A stretch of DNA of 55,366 bases from Rhodospirillales bacterium (GCA_009839325.1 VXPW01000065.1:49609-104974); one strand, 5' to 3'; positions 39,852 through 53,031 are shown, counted from the stretch's first letter. Program-made: numbers and translations. The notes: generated by a model not told the origin, from the letters alone.

Positions 39852-41103
39852 CGTCGATCATCTCCAGGACGTGGCCGGGAAGCTGCGCAATCGCAATCTC
39901 CGACTGCTCCCCGGAGTCCAGATCCCGCACCGAGACGACACCCGCCTCGAGTTCGCGCCTTCCCAGGAGAACGGCAGCCCGGGCCCCGATCCTGTCCGCA
40001 TGTCGCAGCTGACGCTTGAGACTTCCCTGCAAAGCGAGTTCGGCGGGGACACCTGCATCCCGCAGGGCTTCGGCGCACCGGAGCGCCTGCGTCGTGGCGT
40101 CCTCTGCAACGCGGGCGACGAGCACGGGGCGGGGCGCCGCCGGCAAGTTGTCACCGGTCAGCATGCTGAGACGCTCGATTCCCGCTGCCCAGCCGGTTCC
40201 GGCGAGGGAAGGCCCGCCCATCCGCTCGGTGAGGCCGTCGTAACGGCCGCCCGCCAAGACGGCACCCTGGGCGCCAAGTCGGTCCGTGACGAACTCGAAG
40301 GTCGTATGCATGTAGTAGTCGAGACCCCGCACCAGCAGCGGATCAATCTCGTAGCCAATTTTCAACGCGTCGAGCTGGCACCGGACTTCAGCGAAGAACC
40401 CGGCCGAGTCCGAATCGAGATGGTCGAGCAGGCGCGGCGCCTTGTCCGCGACCTCGCGATCCTCCGGAGCCTTCGAATCCAGCACGCGCAGGGGGTTCCG
40501 GTCCAGCCGCCGCTGCGAGTCGGCGGACAGGCTTCCGCGGTGCTGGTCGAGGTATGCCACCAGCGCGGTCCGGTAACGGTCGCGGCTGGCGCCATTGCCG
40601 AGTGTATGGAGATGCAAGGTGACGGAATCCGTCAGTCCGAGGCGCTCGAGCAGGCGCGCGCCGGCCGCGATCACCTCGACATCGCCCACCGGCGACGGCT
40701 CGCCGATCAACTCGATGCCGACCTGGTGGAACTGGCGCATCCGGCCCTTCTGCGGCCGCTCGCGCCGGAACATGGGCCCGTCGTAGAACAGCCGCGCCGG
40801 CAGCACCTGCAATCGTCCGCCCGAAACCAGGGCGCGGGCCACCGGAGCGGTGCCTTCCGGGCGCAACGTCACCTCCTCGCCGGAACCGGAGGCGAACGTG
40901 TACATCTCCTTGGTGACGATGTCGGAAGTCTCGCCCAGCGTGCGGCGGAACACCTCGGTGAACTCGAACGCGGGCGTTGCCATCGGCGCATAGCCGTAGC
41001 CGGCGGCGACCGATCTGGCGGCGGCTACGATGTGGTCAAATCGGCGCTTGTCGTCTCCGAACAGGTCATGGGTCCCGCGCACCGGCTGCAATCCTCTAGC
41101 CAT
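39844..41103 (-). CDS. hisS: Histidyl-tRNA synthetase
   Basis: Class II aminoacyl-tRNA synthetase of 419 residues. Motif 1 lies near [16 protein letters not shown], motif 2 is [13 protein letters not shown] with [22 protein letters not shown], the histidine-specific peptide is [15 protein letters not shown] (about 258-272), and motif 3 is [23 protein letters not shown]. The C-terminal anticodon-binding domain is complete. It sits nine bases after ispG. Confidence 0.97.
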   Translation of the reverse strand: MARGLQPVRGTHDLFGDDKRRFDHIVAAARSVAAGYGYAPMATPAFEFTEVFRRTLGETSDIVTKEMYTFASGSGEEVTLRPEGTAPVARALVSGGRLQVLPARLFYDGPMFRRERPQKGRMRQFHQVGIELIGEPSPVGDVEVIAAGARLLERLGLTDSVTLHLHTLGNGASRDRYRTALVAYLDQHRGSLSADSQRRLDRNPLRVLDSKAPEDREVADKAPRLLDHLDSDSAGFFAEVRCQLDALKIGYEIDPLLVRGLDYYMHTTFEFVTDRLGAQGAVLAGGRYDGLTERMGGPSLAGTGWAAGIERLSMLTGDNLPAAPRPVLVARVAEDATTQALRCAEALRDAGVPAELALQGSLKRQLRHADRIGARAAVLLGRRELEAGVVSVRDLDSGEQSEIAIAQLPGHVLEMIDGG

Positions 41104-41112
41104 GACGCTCTC

Positions 41113-42228
41113 TCAGGCTTGTGCGGCATGGTCTTCAAGAACTCGTGCGCGCTCCTCCACTAGTTGGGCCACGTGTTCGACGAAGTCGTCGCCCTGAAGC
41201 CGGGTGTGCGGTTCTCCGTCCACGTAGAGCTGGTGCACCCCGCGACCGCCGCCGGTCACGCCGACATCGGAGGTGCGGGCTTCCCCGGGACCGTTGACCA
41301 CGCATCCGATGATGGACACCGTGATCGGCTGCGCGATGTGCTGCAGTCGTTCCTCGATGCGGCGAACCGTGTCGATGACGGGAAACTGCTGGCGGGCGCA
41401 ACTTGGACAGGCGATCACGGTTACGCCTCGGTGCCGGAGGCCGAGCGACTTGAGAATCTCGTTGCCGACACGAACCTCTTCCACCGGGTCTGCGGACAAC
41501 GAGACGCGGATCGTGTCGCCGATGCCGTCGGCCAGCAGCATGCCGAGGCCGACCGCCGACCGCACGGAACCCGTGTCGCGACCTCCGGACTCGGTGATCC
41601 CCAGGTGCAGTGGCGCGTCGGTGGCCTCGGCCAGGGCGCGATAGGCTTCGACCGCCAGGCGGACGCTCGACGCCTTGGCACTGATCTTGTAGTTGAAGAA
41701 TTGCTCTTCATCCAGCATGGCGGCGTGGCGCATCGCACTCTCGACCATGGCTGGCGCCGTCGGTTCACGGTATCGCTCCAGCAGGTCGCGCTCGAGCGAT
41801 CCGGCGTTCACGCCGATTCGGATGGAGCACCCGTGATCGCGGGCTGCGCGCACCACTTCCCCGACTCGTTCGCGGCCGCCGATGTTTCCCGGATTGACCC
41901 GTAGGCACGCCGCCCCGGCCTCGGCCGCCTCGATCGCACGGCGATAGTGGAAGTGGATGTCCGCGACGATGGGGACGGGGGAGTCACGGACGATGGTCCG
42001 AAGCGCCTCGGTCGACGGTTCGTCGGGGCACGAGATCCGGACGATGTCAGCGCCGGCGGCAGCCAGCGCCTTGACCTGCGCCAGCGTGGCAGCAGCGTCC
42101 GCCGTCGGGGTGTTGGTCATGGATTGAACGGAGATCGGCGCGTCCCCGCCGACCGTCACCGGCCCCACTTGGATGGGGCGCGAGCGACGACGTTCGGGCG
42201 GCGCACTTGCCTGGCCGGGAGAAATCAC
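41113..42228 (-). CDS. ispG: 4-hydroxy-3-methylbut-2-enyl diphosphate synthase (IspG/GcpE)
   Basis: 4Fe-4S enzyme of the MEP isoprenoid pathway, 371 residues. The TIM-barrel part has [18 protein letters not shown], and the cluster domain has [11 protein letters not shown] and [10 protein letters not shown] with the conserved cysteines. The GTG at 42228 overlaps the TGA of the HTH gene by four bases and leaves a normal N-terminus; a longer frame upstream to 42360 overlaps that gene and is unlikely. Presence of IspG implies the MEP route. Confidence 0.95.
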   Translation of the reverse strand: MISPGQASAPPERRRSRPIQVGPVTVGGDAPISVQSMTNTPTADAAATLAQVKALAAAGADIVRISCPDEPSTEALRTIVRDSPVPIVADIHFHYRRAIEAAEAGAACLRVNPGNIGGRERVGEVVRAARDHGCSIRIGVNAGSLERDLLERYREPTAPAMVESAMRHAAMLDEEQFFNYKISAKASSVRLAVEAYRALAEATDAPLHLGITESGGRDTGSVRSAVGLGMLLADGIGDTIRVSLSADPVEEVRVGNEILKSLGLRHRGVTVIACPSCARQQFPVIDTVRRIEERLQHIAQPITVSIIGCVVNGPGEARTSDVGVTGGGRGVHQLYVDGEPHTRLQGDDFVEHVAQLVEERARVLEDHAAQA

Positions 42229-42815
42229 TCGCTGAACTCGCCCTGTATCCCAATTCGTTGCAGCGAGCTTGCAGGTACGGTCGCCGTGGGCGATTCGAGG
42301 CCGGCGGCCTCGACGCCGTCCGCCGGCAAGTAGGCTTCCACTGCCGACAAACGGTCCCACGCCATGATCAAGAGGACCAGGATGACCAGCGAAATGCCCA
42401 TCATGACGTAGGCCAGGGGATTGCGGCGTGGTGGAGGCGGATAGAGGGGTTCGTGCTCGGCGGCCGCGTCGTCCGCGGCCTGGCTGTGCACGGCATCCAT
42501 GATCGGTTGCAGGTCAAGACCGAGGTACAGCGCGTACGTGCGCACGTGACCGTCGCGAAGCGCGGGGACAGTGGAGATTCGTTCGAATTCCCCTGCCTCC
42601 ATGTAGGCGAGCTGGGTTCGGGATATCCGCAGGTCCCGGTTCACCTCGGCCAGGGAAAGGCCAAGCTGTTCCCGAGTGCTCCGCAGCAACTCGCCCGCCT
42701 CCGCGAGCTTGTTTCCGAGTGCTGTCGAGGGGGTCCGGGGCAGCCGCAGTTGGAGCTGATTTGCAACTACGGCGGGGGAAATTACCGGCATAACGACCGA
42801 TCGTGGCCCAGTCAC
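42225..42815 (-). CDS. RodZ-like helix-turn-helix membrane protein
   Basis: A 196-residue protein. An N-terminal HTH_25 domain (about 30-100) has [25 protein letters not shown] and [24 protein letters not shown] linker and one transmembrane helix ([19 protein letters not shown], about 134-152) follow, then a short periplasmic tail. This layout resembles RodZ, but the periplasmic domain is much smaller, so a shape role is uncertain. The HTH-ispG-hisS order is common in alphaproteobacteria. The start could be 42791 rather than 42815. Confidence 0.85.
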   Translation of the reverse strand: MTGPRSVVMPVISPAVVANQLQLRLPRTPSTALGNKLAEAGELLRSTREQLGLSLAEVNRDLRISRTQLAYMEAGEFERISTVPALRDGHVRTYALYLGLDLQPIMDAVHSQAADDAAAEHEPLYPPPPRRNPLAYVMMGISLVILVLLIMAWDRLSAVEAYLPADGVEAAGLESPTATVPASSLQRIGIQGEFSE

Positions 42816-42914
42816 CCATGTTCACATGCAACGGCCACCGCGCAGGAGCGTTCGCTGCCCTGCATCCCGGCGGGCGTCACCCGTGGCGGTGCGCCAGCAT
42901 ACAGCAGCCAGGCG

Positions 42915-45182
42915 CTAGATGCGAACTCCGTGGTCCCGCACGAAATTCTGAAACTGGGGTCGGAAGTTACCGGGCGAGGTGCGGATGAGCCGTTTGAGGT
43001 AAGACTCGGCTTTCCCCATCCAGAAGCTCCGGATGGCGGTCTTGACGGGACCGACTGATGCCGGGCTCATGGACAGGCTGCGCACCCCGATGGCGATCAG
43101 CGCCAAGGCAGCCAGCGGCTGGCCGGCTACCTCCCCGCAGACCGACAGCTCGACGTTGCGGTGGCGGGCGCTCTTGACCAGGGTCCGGAGCGCGGTCAGC
43201 GGCGGGCCGGACAGGAACGGGTACCGTTGGGTAAGTACGGGATCGCCCCGGTCCCGGGCGTACAGGAACGCCGTGAAGTCGTTGGTCCCCACGGATACGA
43301 AGTCGACGTCGCGCAGGACAGTTCCGGCCTGCCAGACAAGGGCCGGCACCTCGATCATGACGCCGACCTGCAGGCGATCGGGGGGGACGCCGCCGTCCGC
43401 CTTGTGGGCGGTCAGCGCGTGCTTCAGCACGGCCCGCGCGCGTTCGAGATCCGTCCCGTTGGCCACCATCGGGAACATCACGCGCATGGGCCGGCCCGCG
43501 TGCGCGCGAAGCAGCGCGCGGAGCTGTTCCTTGAGGAGCTGCGGCTGGTCGAACGCCGTCCGGACCCCGCGCCAACCCAGCGCCGGGTTGCGGGCTCCAT
43601 GCCGGTAGGTCTCGAGCGAGTCGATGCGTTTGTCGCCGCCGAGATCCAGCGTGCGAAACGTCACCGGATGGCCGGCCGCGCGCCTCAGCACGTCGCTGTA
43701 GAGCGCCTCTTGCCGGTCCGCGTCAAGATGCGTGCGCTGCAGGAGGAATGACAGCTCGGTGCGGTACAACCCGATGCCGTCGGCGCCGGTGGCCACGATC
43801 TGGTCCGCGTCCGCGGCAAACCCCGCGTTGATCTGCAGCGAGACCGAGACCCCGTCGAGGGTGGATGCCGGGAACAGGCGGATCTGCTCGTGCCACTCGG
43901 CGTCGGCAGTGCCGGCCCGCAGCAGGCTTCGGAACTGTTCCAACACGTCTTCCGGCGGGTCGATGAACACTTCGCCGGAATCGCCGTTCAGGGCGAGGAG
44001 CGTCGCCTCCTCGCAATGCAGCGTTGCCTCCCGCACCTGTCCGACGACGGGAATGCCGAGGCTGCGCGCAAGAATGGAGACATGCATGGACGGGGAGCCG
44101 CCTTCCAGCACCAGTCCCCGGATTCGCTCGATCCCGTACTCCAGCAGGGCGGCGGGCCCGATTTCACGCGCCACCACCACGACGTCTTCCGGATAGGGCT
44201 CACGCTCGCTCTCATTGGCCAGCAGGGAGCGCAGGCGGTTGGCCAGGTCATCGAAATCGGCAAGACGCTCGCGGAGGTAGGCGTCCGGCAGATGCAGCAT
44301 CCGGGCGCGCGTCTCCTCCTGCACCTGAATGACCGCGCCATCCGCCGTCAATCCCGCTTCGACATGCTCGTGCATGCGGCGAATCCAGCCGGAGCTGGCC
44401 ACGAACAGCCGAAAGGCGTCGAGGATCTCGCGTTCAACCCGGCCGCCCGTCGATTCGACGGTGGCCGCCATGTGGTCGAGATCGGCGGTCAGCTCGGCGA
44501 TCGCGGTGCGCAGCCGTGCCCGCTCGACATCGGGGTCCTCGGCGACCGTGTTGCGTGACACCGTCGCCGGGCCGTGATGGACAACCTGGCCGAGCCCTAC
44601 GCCGCCGGCCAGTGGCGTTCCCTGGAACCGGCGGGGAAGCATGACGTTCCCGCTGACCTCGGCCAGCTCCACCGGGTCCACGAGGCGTTCGCGGCTGACG
44701 AGGTCGGCCAGCACCGTGGCCACGGTCTGCAGCGTCTCGATGTCGGCGTCGACGTAGGTGCGGGTCTCGCGGCTTTGGATGACGAGCACCCCGACCGATC
44801 GCCCGCCGCGCAACAGCGGCACGCCGAGGAACGCATGGAACGGTTCCTCGCCGGTCTCCGGCCGAAAGGCGAAGCGGGGATGCGAGGGCGCATCCTCGAT
44901 CACCAGGGGTTCCCCGTGGGCGGCGACCGCGCCGACCAGTCCTTCGCCGAGGCGCAGCCGGGTTCGGTGGACCGCCCGGCGGTCAAGCCCCTGGGTGGCG
45001 AACAGCTCCAGCAGATTGCCGGCCCGACGGAGGTAGCAAGAGCACACGTCCGAGCCCATCGCCTCGGCCACTTCCCGAACCACCTGCCGGAGGCGGGCAT
45101 TGGCCGATCTCCGGCCGCCCATGATCTTCTGCACGCGGGCCAGGAGGCGGCGCGGTTCCGGCGGCGCGGGCGGCGTTGGCAT
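42915..45182 (-). CDS. ptsP: Phosphoenolpyruvate-protein phosphotransferase PtsP (nitrogen PTS enzyme I)
   Basis: The first enzyme of the regulatory nitrogen PTS. An N-terminal GAF domain (about 15-160) senses nitrogen state. The EI N-domain has the active His367 in SMHVSILARSLGIPVVG. The C-terminal PEP-binding TIM barrel has GIGLYRTELSFLLQ, FRTLDLGGDK and a C-terminal CGEVAG with its catalytic Cys. The ATG at 45182 has a strong GAGGAGG ribosome site. The length is 755 residues. lysC lies about 100 bp upstream, a conserved alphaproteobacterial pairing. Confidence 0.95.
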   Translation of the reverse strand: MPTPPAPPEPRRLLARVQKIMGGRRSANARLRQVVREVAEAMGSDVCSCYLRRAGNLLELFATQGLDRRAVHRTRLRLGEGLVGAVAAHGEPLVIEDAPSHPRFAFRPETGEEPFHAFLGVPLLRGGRSVGVLVIQSRETRTYVDADIETLQTVATVLADLVSRERLVDPVELAEVSGNVMLPRRFQGTPLAGGVGLGQVVHHGPATVSRNTVAEDPDVERARLRTAIAELTADLDHMAATVESTGGRVEREILDAFRLFVASSGWIRRMHEHVEAGLTADGAVIQVQEETRARMLHLPDAYLRERLADFDDLANRLRSLLANESEREPYPEDVVVVAREIGPAALLEYGIERIRGLVLEGGSPSMHVSILARSLGIPVVGQVREATLHCEEATLLALNGDSGEVFIDPPEDVLEQFRSLLRAGTADAEWHEQIRLFPASTLDGVSVSLQINAGFAADADQIVATGADGIGLYRTELSFLLQRTHLDADRQEALYSDVLRRAAGHPVTFRTLDLGGDKRIDSLETYRHGARNPALGWRGVRTAFDQPQLLKEQLRALLRAHAGRPMRVMFPMVANGTDLERARAVLKHALTAHKADGGVPPDRLQVGVMIEVPALVWQAGTVLRDVDFVSVGTNDFTAFLYARDRGDPVLTQRYPFLSGPPLTALRTLVKSARHRNVELSVCGEVAGQPLAALALIAIGVRSLSMSPASVGPVKTAIRSFWMGKAESYLKRLIRTSPGNFRPQFQNFVRDHGVRI

Positions 45183-45278
45183 GGCGGACCTCCTCGGCGT
45201 GTCGGAACGCCCGATCCCGGTCATGGCAGGAGGCCCATTGTGCCCTTGATTCGCCGGCCATGCGCCGGCAGGGGGGTG

Positions 45279-46499
45279 CTACGCCGAATCGAGCCCGTAG
45301 GCTGCGTGCAGGGCGCGGACGGCTTCCTCGGTCGCGGTCTCGTCGATGAGCACGCTGATCTTCAGTTCCGAGGTGGAGATGACCTGGAGATTGATGCCGC
45401 GTTCGGCCAGCGTCGCGAACATCGTCTGCGCGACGCCGGGTCGGGTGCGCATGCCCAGCCCCACGATCGAGACCTTGGCGACGTTCGCATCGGCCACGAT
45501 CGAGTCGAATCCGATCTCGTTCCGGGCGTCCTCGATGGCGCGGACTGCGCGCTCCATGTCCCGCTCGACCACGGTGAACGTGTAGTTGATCCGTTCGCCA
45601 CCGTGCGAGCCTGACTGCACGATCATGTCGACGTTCACGCCTTCCGCCGCGAGCGGCCCGAAGATGCTGGCCGAGACGCCCGGCTTGTCGTGAACCCCCG
45701 TCAGCGTGAGCTTGGCTTCGTCACGGCTGTACGTGACCCCGGTGACTACGTCCTGTTCCATGATCTCGTCCTCGTCCACCAGCAGCGTGCCGGGCGTGTC
45801 GTGGAAGCTTGAGCGTACCTGGACGCTCACGCCGTTGCGCATGGCCATTTCGACCGCCCGGGTCTCCAGGACGCGCGCGCCGAGCGAGGCCAGTTCGACC
45901 ATTTCCTCGTAGGCAATGCGTTCAATCCGCCGTGCCGACGGGACAATCCTGGGATCGGCGGTAAAGACCCCCTCGACATCCGTGTAGATGTCGCACCGGT
46001 CGGCGTTGAGGGCCGCGGCAATGGCCACCGCGGAGGTATCCGAGCCGCCGCGTCCGAGGGTCGTGATGCGGCCGGTCGACGCGATGCCCTGGAAACCCGC
46101 CAACACCGGGATTTCGCGGCGGGCAAGCCGATCTTCGATCCCGGCGGCATGAATGTGACGAATCCGGGCGCGGGCATGGGCGTCGTCGGTTTCGATCGGC
46201 AATTGCCATCCCAGCCAGGACCGGGCCATCAATCCTTCCGACTGGAGCGCCAGCGCCATCAGGCCGGCGGTGATCTGCTCGCCGGCGGCGACGACGGTGT
46301 CGTACTCGCGCGCGTCCATCATGCCGCCGATCGCGCGTGTCCAGTGGTCCAGCTGATCCGTCGTCCCGGCCATTGCCGACACCACGACCGCGGCTTCGTC
46401 ACCGGCCTGAAAGGCCTTGGCCACACGGGCCGCCGCCCGCCGAACGTGGGCCACGTCCGAAACGGAGGTTCCGCCGAACTTGAAGACAATGCGTGCCAT
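45279..46499 (-). CDS. lysC: Aspartate kinase
   Basis: First enzyme of the Lys/Met/Thr pathway. FKFGGTSV at residues 7-14 and GRGGSDTSAVAIAAAL are kinase motifs. Two C-terminal ACT domains (about 265-400) suggest lysine/threonine feedback control. The 406-residue length is normal. It is the first gene of the long leftward run to clpB and is divergent from ubiG. Confidence 0.96.
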   Translation of the reverse strand: MARIVFKFGGTSVSDVAHVRRAAARVAKAFQAGDEAAVVVSAMAGTTDQLDHWTRAIGGMMDAREYDTVVAAGEQITAGLMALALQSEGLMARSWLGWQLPIETDDAHARARIRHIHAAGIEDRLARREIPVLAGFQGIASTGRITTLGRGGSDTSAVAIAAALNADRCDIYTDVEGVFTADPRIVPSARRIERIAYEEMVELASLGARVLETRAVEMAMRNGVSVQVRSSFHDTPGTLLVDEDEIMEQDVVTGVTYSRDEAKLTLTGVHDKPGVSASIFGPLAAEGVNVDMIVQSGSHGGERINYTFTVVERDMERAVRAIEDARNEIGFDSIVADANVAKVSIVGLGMRTRPGVAQTMFATLAERGINLQVISTSELKISVLIDETATEEAVRALHAAYGLDSA

Positions 46500-46678
46500 C
46501 CGCGCCGGACCCGCCGGGTGCCGCGGATTCCGCGGTCCGGACCAGTGTTGTCATGGAGACGGCCGAGTCCGCATGCGGGGCCGCACCGTCAGAAAATGGC
46601 ATAGTACGGACGCGGATTCGACTCCTGCCGTGGATCCGCGCGCCGACAGGAAGAGGAATCCTGCCGAGGGAGTCCGTC

Positions 46679-47427
46679 ATGGCCAGTGCCGACGCATCGT
46701 CCGTCGACGTCGATCCGGACGAGATCGCCCGCTTCGACAAGCTTGCGGCCGAGTGGTGGGACCCGAACGGCCCCATGGCACCGCTCCATGCCATGAACCC
46801 GGCGCGGCTCGCGTTCATCCGCGATCAGGTCACCGCGACCCGGGGGTCGGACCCCCGTGGGCGCGCCCCCCTGCGCCGGGTACGGGCGCTCGACATCGGC
46901 TGCGGCGCGGGCCTGGTAGCCGAGCCACTGGCCCGCATGGGCGCGCGCGTGACTGCGATCGACGCGGCGTCAGCCCAGCTGGAGGTGGCGCGCCGCCACG
47001 CTGCCGTCGAAGGGCTCGAGATCGACTACCGGGACTCGTCCCTGGCCGACCTCGCCGCGCGACGCCGCAGGTTCGACCTGGTGACCGCTCTCGAGGTGGT
47101 GGAGCATGTTCCGGACCCGGCGGCGTTCCTGCGCCAGGCGGCGGCATGCCTGGCGCCGGGCGGCGTACTCGTCGGATCCACGCTGAACCGGACTCTCGCG
47201 GCGCTGGCCAAGGCCATTGTGGGTGCGGAGTACGTCCTGGGGCTGCTGCCGCGCGGCACGCACCGGTTCTCGCAGTTCGTCCGGCCGTCCGAGTTTGCGG
47301 GCCCGCTCGAGGCAGAAGGCCTGCAGGTGACGGCGATTCGGGGATTGAGCTACCGCGCGCTCGGCGGTGGCTGGGAGGTCAGCGACGACGTGTCGGTGAA
47401 CTACATTCTGGCCGCCGTCCGCCCCGG

Positions 47428-47431
<4 letters not shown>
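46679..47431 (+). CDS. ubiG: Ubiquinone O-methyltransferase UbiG
   Basis: SAM-dependent O-methylase acting at both methylation steps on the ring oxygens of ubiquinone. [23 protein letters not shown] at the N-terminus is characteristic. Motif I is [19 protein letters not shown], and [13 protein letters not shown] and [12 protein letters not shown] follow. The ATG at 46679 has GAGGGAG upstream; the product is 250 residues. Its stop overlaps the secA stop by four bases in convergent orientation. Confidence 0.95.
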
Positions 47432-50064
<2,633 letters not shown>

Positions 50065-50441
50065 TGCGGCCTTTTCCGGGGGAGCGCGAGCCCCGGCAAC
50101 AGCTTGCGATGGGGACCTATATAGGACCGTCGGGAACGACTTCCGATACCGCTCCGGCGGCGCGCGAAGGCACTGCTTCGGTCACCCGGGGATGGACCCC
50201 GCGTTCTGCCGCTGCCACGGAAGACGGAAGTCCCCGTCCTGTCCCGCCTGTACCCGGGCCGAACCGAACCCGTCGCAGGCGGTCGCAATCGTAACACGTT
50301 TTCGGATTCCGCCACGCGAGCCCCTACAATGCGCGCCCGCTCGGCGCGTGTCGATGGCGTCCGGAAACCCGGAAGGGCATTCGTCCCGCGAGGGCGTTGC
50401 CGAGCCAGTACCCGTGCTCGGGCCGCCGCTCGGTTGATGTG
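50065..50441. other. Intergenic region between divergent secA and argJ
   Basis: About 377 bp with no gene I can support. In many alphaproteobacteria a peptidyl-prolyl isomerase gene lies between secA and argJ; none is seen here. A perfect inverted repeat CCGGGG/CCCCGG (50076-50096) abuts the secA ribosome site, and the palindrome CCTATATAGG (50116-50125) could be an AT-rich promoter element for secA. Confidence 0.4.
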
Positions 50442-51674
50442 ATGTCTGAACGCGCCCCCCTCGCCCCGCCCCGCTTCCCGGACATGCCCGACATTCCGGG
50501 CGTCGTCCTTGCGTCGGGCCACTGCGGCATCCGCACGCCCGGGCGGCACGACCTGCTGATCGCCAGCCTGCCGGAAGCCGCGACTGCGGCGGTGCGCCTG
50601 ACCCGGTCGCGGACGGCTTCACCTGCGGTGCTTTGGTGCAGGCGGGTGCGGCGGTACCGCCGGGCCCGCGGCCTGGTGGTGAATTCGGGCAACGCCAACG
50701 CCTTCACCGGGCAGCCTGGCCGCGCCGCGGTGCGGGCCACGGCCGAAGCCGTCGCCGCCGTCCTCGGCTGCAAGCCGCACGAGGTCTACGTGGCGTCGAC
50801 CGGGGTCATCGGCGAGCCGCTCCCGTTGCCGGCAATCGTGAAGGCGGTGCCCGCGATCGCTGCCGGGGGCGGCGAATCGGGCTGGGAGGCCGCCGCCGAA
50901 GCGATCATGACGACGGACACGTTTCCGAAGGGCGCGTGTGCGGAGACCAGCATCGACGGGCGCAGGGTGGCCATCGGCGGTATCGCAAAAGGCTCGGGGA
51001 TGATTGCTCCGGACATGGGGACCATGCTCGCCTTCGTGTTCACCGACGCGGATCTCCCTGGCCACGTCCTTGACGACCTGCTTGGCCCACTGACGGACCG
51101 GACGTTCAATTCCATCACCGTCGACAGCGACACGTCAACGAGCGACACATGCGCCTTGTTCGCGACCCGCGCGGCGCCGGCCGAGACACCCATCGAAGCG
51201 GCGGACGATGCCAGGCTCGCCGCGTTCCGCGAGGCGCTGGAGGGCGTGATGGCTGACCTGGCGCGCCAAATCGTTCGGGACGGAGAAGGCGCCACCAAGC
51301 TGGTGACGGTGACGGTTCGGGATGCCGTTCGTCAGGCCCACGCACGCGCCGTGGCGTTCTCCATCGCCAATTCGCCGTTGGTGAAGACCGCGGTCGCGGG
51401 GGAAGACGCGAATTGGGGACGTATCGTGATGGCGGTGGGCAAGGCTGGCGTGCCCGTGCGCGCGGAGCGCGTCGGGATCAGCATCGGCGGCATCCCGGTT
51501 GCGCGCGGCGGCAGCGTCGTGCCCGGCTACGACGAAGCGCCCGTGGCCCACCACATGCAGGGTTCCGAGATCTCCCTGGAGGTGTCCCTGGGTGCCGGAA
51601 CCGCGGACGCCACGGTCTGGACCTGCGACCTCACGCACGGATACATCGCTATCAATGCCGACTACCGGAGCTGA
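50442..51674 (+). CDS. argJ: Bifunctional glutamate N-acetyltransferase / N-acetylglutamate synthase ArgJ
   Basis: Recycles acetyl from acetylornithine to glutamate in arginine synthesis. RGLVVNSGNANAFTG, IMTTDTFPKGA and GIAKGSGMIAPDMGTMLAF are family motifs. Self-cleavage occurs before the nucleophile Thr194 in MGTML, where the preceding residue is Gly rather than the usual Ala. The ATG at 50442 gives 410 residues, close to the family. mutT overlaps its 3' end by 20 bp. Confidence 0.94.
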   Translation: MSERAPLAPPRFPDMPDIPGVVLASGHCGIRTPGRHDLLIASLPEAATAAVRLTRSRTASPAVLWCRRVRRYRRARGLVVNSGNANAFTGQPGRAAVRATAEAVAAVLGCKPHEVYVASTGVIGEPLPLPAIVKAVPAIAAGGGESGWEAAAEAIMTTDTFPKGACAETSIDGRRVAIGGIAKGSGMIAPDMGTMLAFVFTDADLPGHVLDDLLGPLTDRTFNSITVDSDTSTSDTCALFATRAAPAETPIEAADDARLAAFREALEGVMADLARQIVRDGEGATKLVTVTVRDAVRQAHARAVAFSIANSPLVKTAVAGEDANWGRIVMAVGKAGVPVRAERVGISIGGIPVARGGSVVPGYDEAPVAHHMQGSEISLEVSLGAGTADATVWTCDLTHGYIAINADYRS

Positions 51675-52080
51675 TCTGCCGCTGGTACTGGTGGTTGCCG
51701 GAGCACTGGTGAACGCCGAGGCGCGGCTGCTGCTGACGCGCCGCCCTCCCGGGAAACCGATGGCCGGCCTCTGGGAACTGCCCGGCGGCAAGGTCGAACA
51801 AGGGGAGACGCCGGAGGCCGCCCTGGTGCGGGAATTGGCGGAGGAGCTCGGCCTGGTGGCGGAGCCGGCTGACCTGGAGCCGCTGACCTTCGCGAGCCAT
51901 GGGTACGACGCCATGCATCTCCTGATGCCCGTGTTTGTCCTGCGCCGCTGGATCGGGGAGCCCAGGCCGCGCGAACTGCAGGAACTGGCGTGGGTGTCGA
52001 CGGCCCAGCTCGACGCGCTGGCGATGCCGGCTGCGGACCGACCGCTGACCCCGCACCTGAGGGCCCTGCTGTCTGCCTGA
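51655..52080 (+). CDS. mutT: 8-oxo-dGTP diphosphatase MutT
   Basis: Nudix hydrolase that removes oxidised dGTP from the nucleotide pool. The full Nudix box GKVEQGETPEAALVRELAEE is present, followed by LGL, in 141 residues. The start at 51655, inside the end of argJ, begins just before LPLVLVVAGALV, the typical first strand. The argJ-mutT pairing is common in alphaproteobacteria. Confidence 0.94.
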   Translation: MPTTGADLPLVLVVAGALVNAEARLLLTRRPPGKPMAGLWELPGGKVEQGETPEAALVRELAEELGLVAEPADLEPLTFASHGYDAMHLLMPVFVLRRWIGEPRPRELQELAWVSTAQLDALAMPAADRPLTPHLRALLSA

Positions 52081-52179
52081 CATCATCCGGGGCCTGATGC
52101 CGCCGGCTTGCTGTCAGCCATTTCACGCCGCGGCACAAGCACTGAGCCAACGCCGCGAACCGGCACCTCGGGCGGGCGG

Positions 52180-53031
52180 CTAGCGTGGTCCTGGCGGCAC
52201 TTGGCCCGTCAACGTCACGAGATCCAGCGATGCCGTGATGCCGCCGCCGTGATGCGGGTAACGCGCCTCGTAGAGACGGCATGCCTCGAGGAACGTCGGC
52301 CGCTCAAGGCGGTCCGCCACCGACGTGCGGAGCCCGCCTCGCTCGCCGGCGCGGGCCAACGTCCGCAGCAGGACGCCCACGCTTTTGAAGCCGAGCTGTC
52401 GCCGGTCGATGTCGGCTACGGGGAAGGCAAATCCGGCCCGCGGCAGCAGGTTGCCCAACGTCTGTACATCGGCGAACGGCGGCACCCGCAGTGCGGCCCC
52501 GCCGGTGGTGGCTGCTTCGGCCTCCAGCAGGACCTCCCTGAGTTCACGCAGCGTTTCCTCCGCGGGAAGCGAAGCCAGGAATAACCCGCCCGGGCGGAGA
52601 ATGCGACGAATTTGGACGAAGGTGCCGGGCAGGTCGTTCACCCGATGCAACGCCAGCGGCGCCAGCACCGCATCAAAGGCCTCGGCGGCGAAGGGAAGGA
52701 GTTCCTCGTCGCCAACGACGGCTTCGGCTGGCGCGGCGACCGTGCAGACGGCGTCCGGGGTGAGGACCGTCAGGTGATCGATCCGGGCGTGACGGCGGAC
52801 AGCGTGGACCAGCGAGCGGTGCCGCGCACCCAGCAGGAGGCACGCTTTCGGCGAATGCTGAAATTCGTCAAGCCGCTCCAGCAGCATTCGGGCCGAAGCA
52901 CGGAGCAGGTCGGGCGGCTCCATGCGTGCGCTGCGCGCCAGGCGTCGCCGCACCGCCCGTCGGTCGAAGAGTTGCGGGACCTTGGACGAGGCGGCCGGCG
53001 GGCGACCAGCGGCACTCACGCCGGCATGCAT
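52180..53031 (-). CDS. SAM-dependent methyltransferase, NDUFAF5/BioC-like
   Basis: A 283-residue class I methyltransferase. PQLFDRRAVRRRLARSA near the N-terminus is typical of the NDUFAF5-like alphaproteobacterial group. The Rossmann motif around KACLLLGARHRSL is degenerate compared with the usual GxGxG. AFDAVLAPLALHRVNDLP and RRILRPGGLFLASLP are motifs II-III. Relatives are mitochondrial NDUFAF5, which hydroxylates a complex I subunit, and BioC. The function here is unknown. It usually lies next to argJ-mutT, comF and grxC genes; here comF is missing. Confidence 0.85.
   Translation of the reverse strand: MHAGVSAAGRPPAASSKVPQLFDRRAVRRRLARSARMEPPDLLRASARMLLERLDEFQHSPKACLLLGARHRSLVHAVRRHARIDHLTVLTPDAVCTVAAPAEAVVGDEELLPFAAEAFDAVLAPLALHRVNDLPGTFVQIRRILRPGGLFLASLPAEETLRELREVLLEAEAATTGGAALRVPPFADVQTLGNLLPRAGFAFPVADIDRRQLGFKSVGVLLRTLARAGERGGLRTSVADRLERPTFLEACRLYEARYPHHGGGITASLDLVTLTGQVPPGPR

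Noticed and set aside
39634-41163. Plus-strand frame of 509 codons opposite prfA and hisS
   Set aside because: Shadow frame; both genes underneath are certain.
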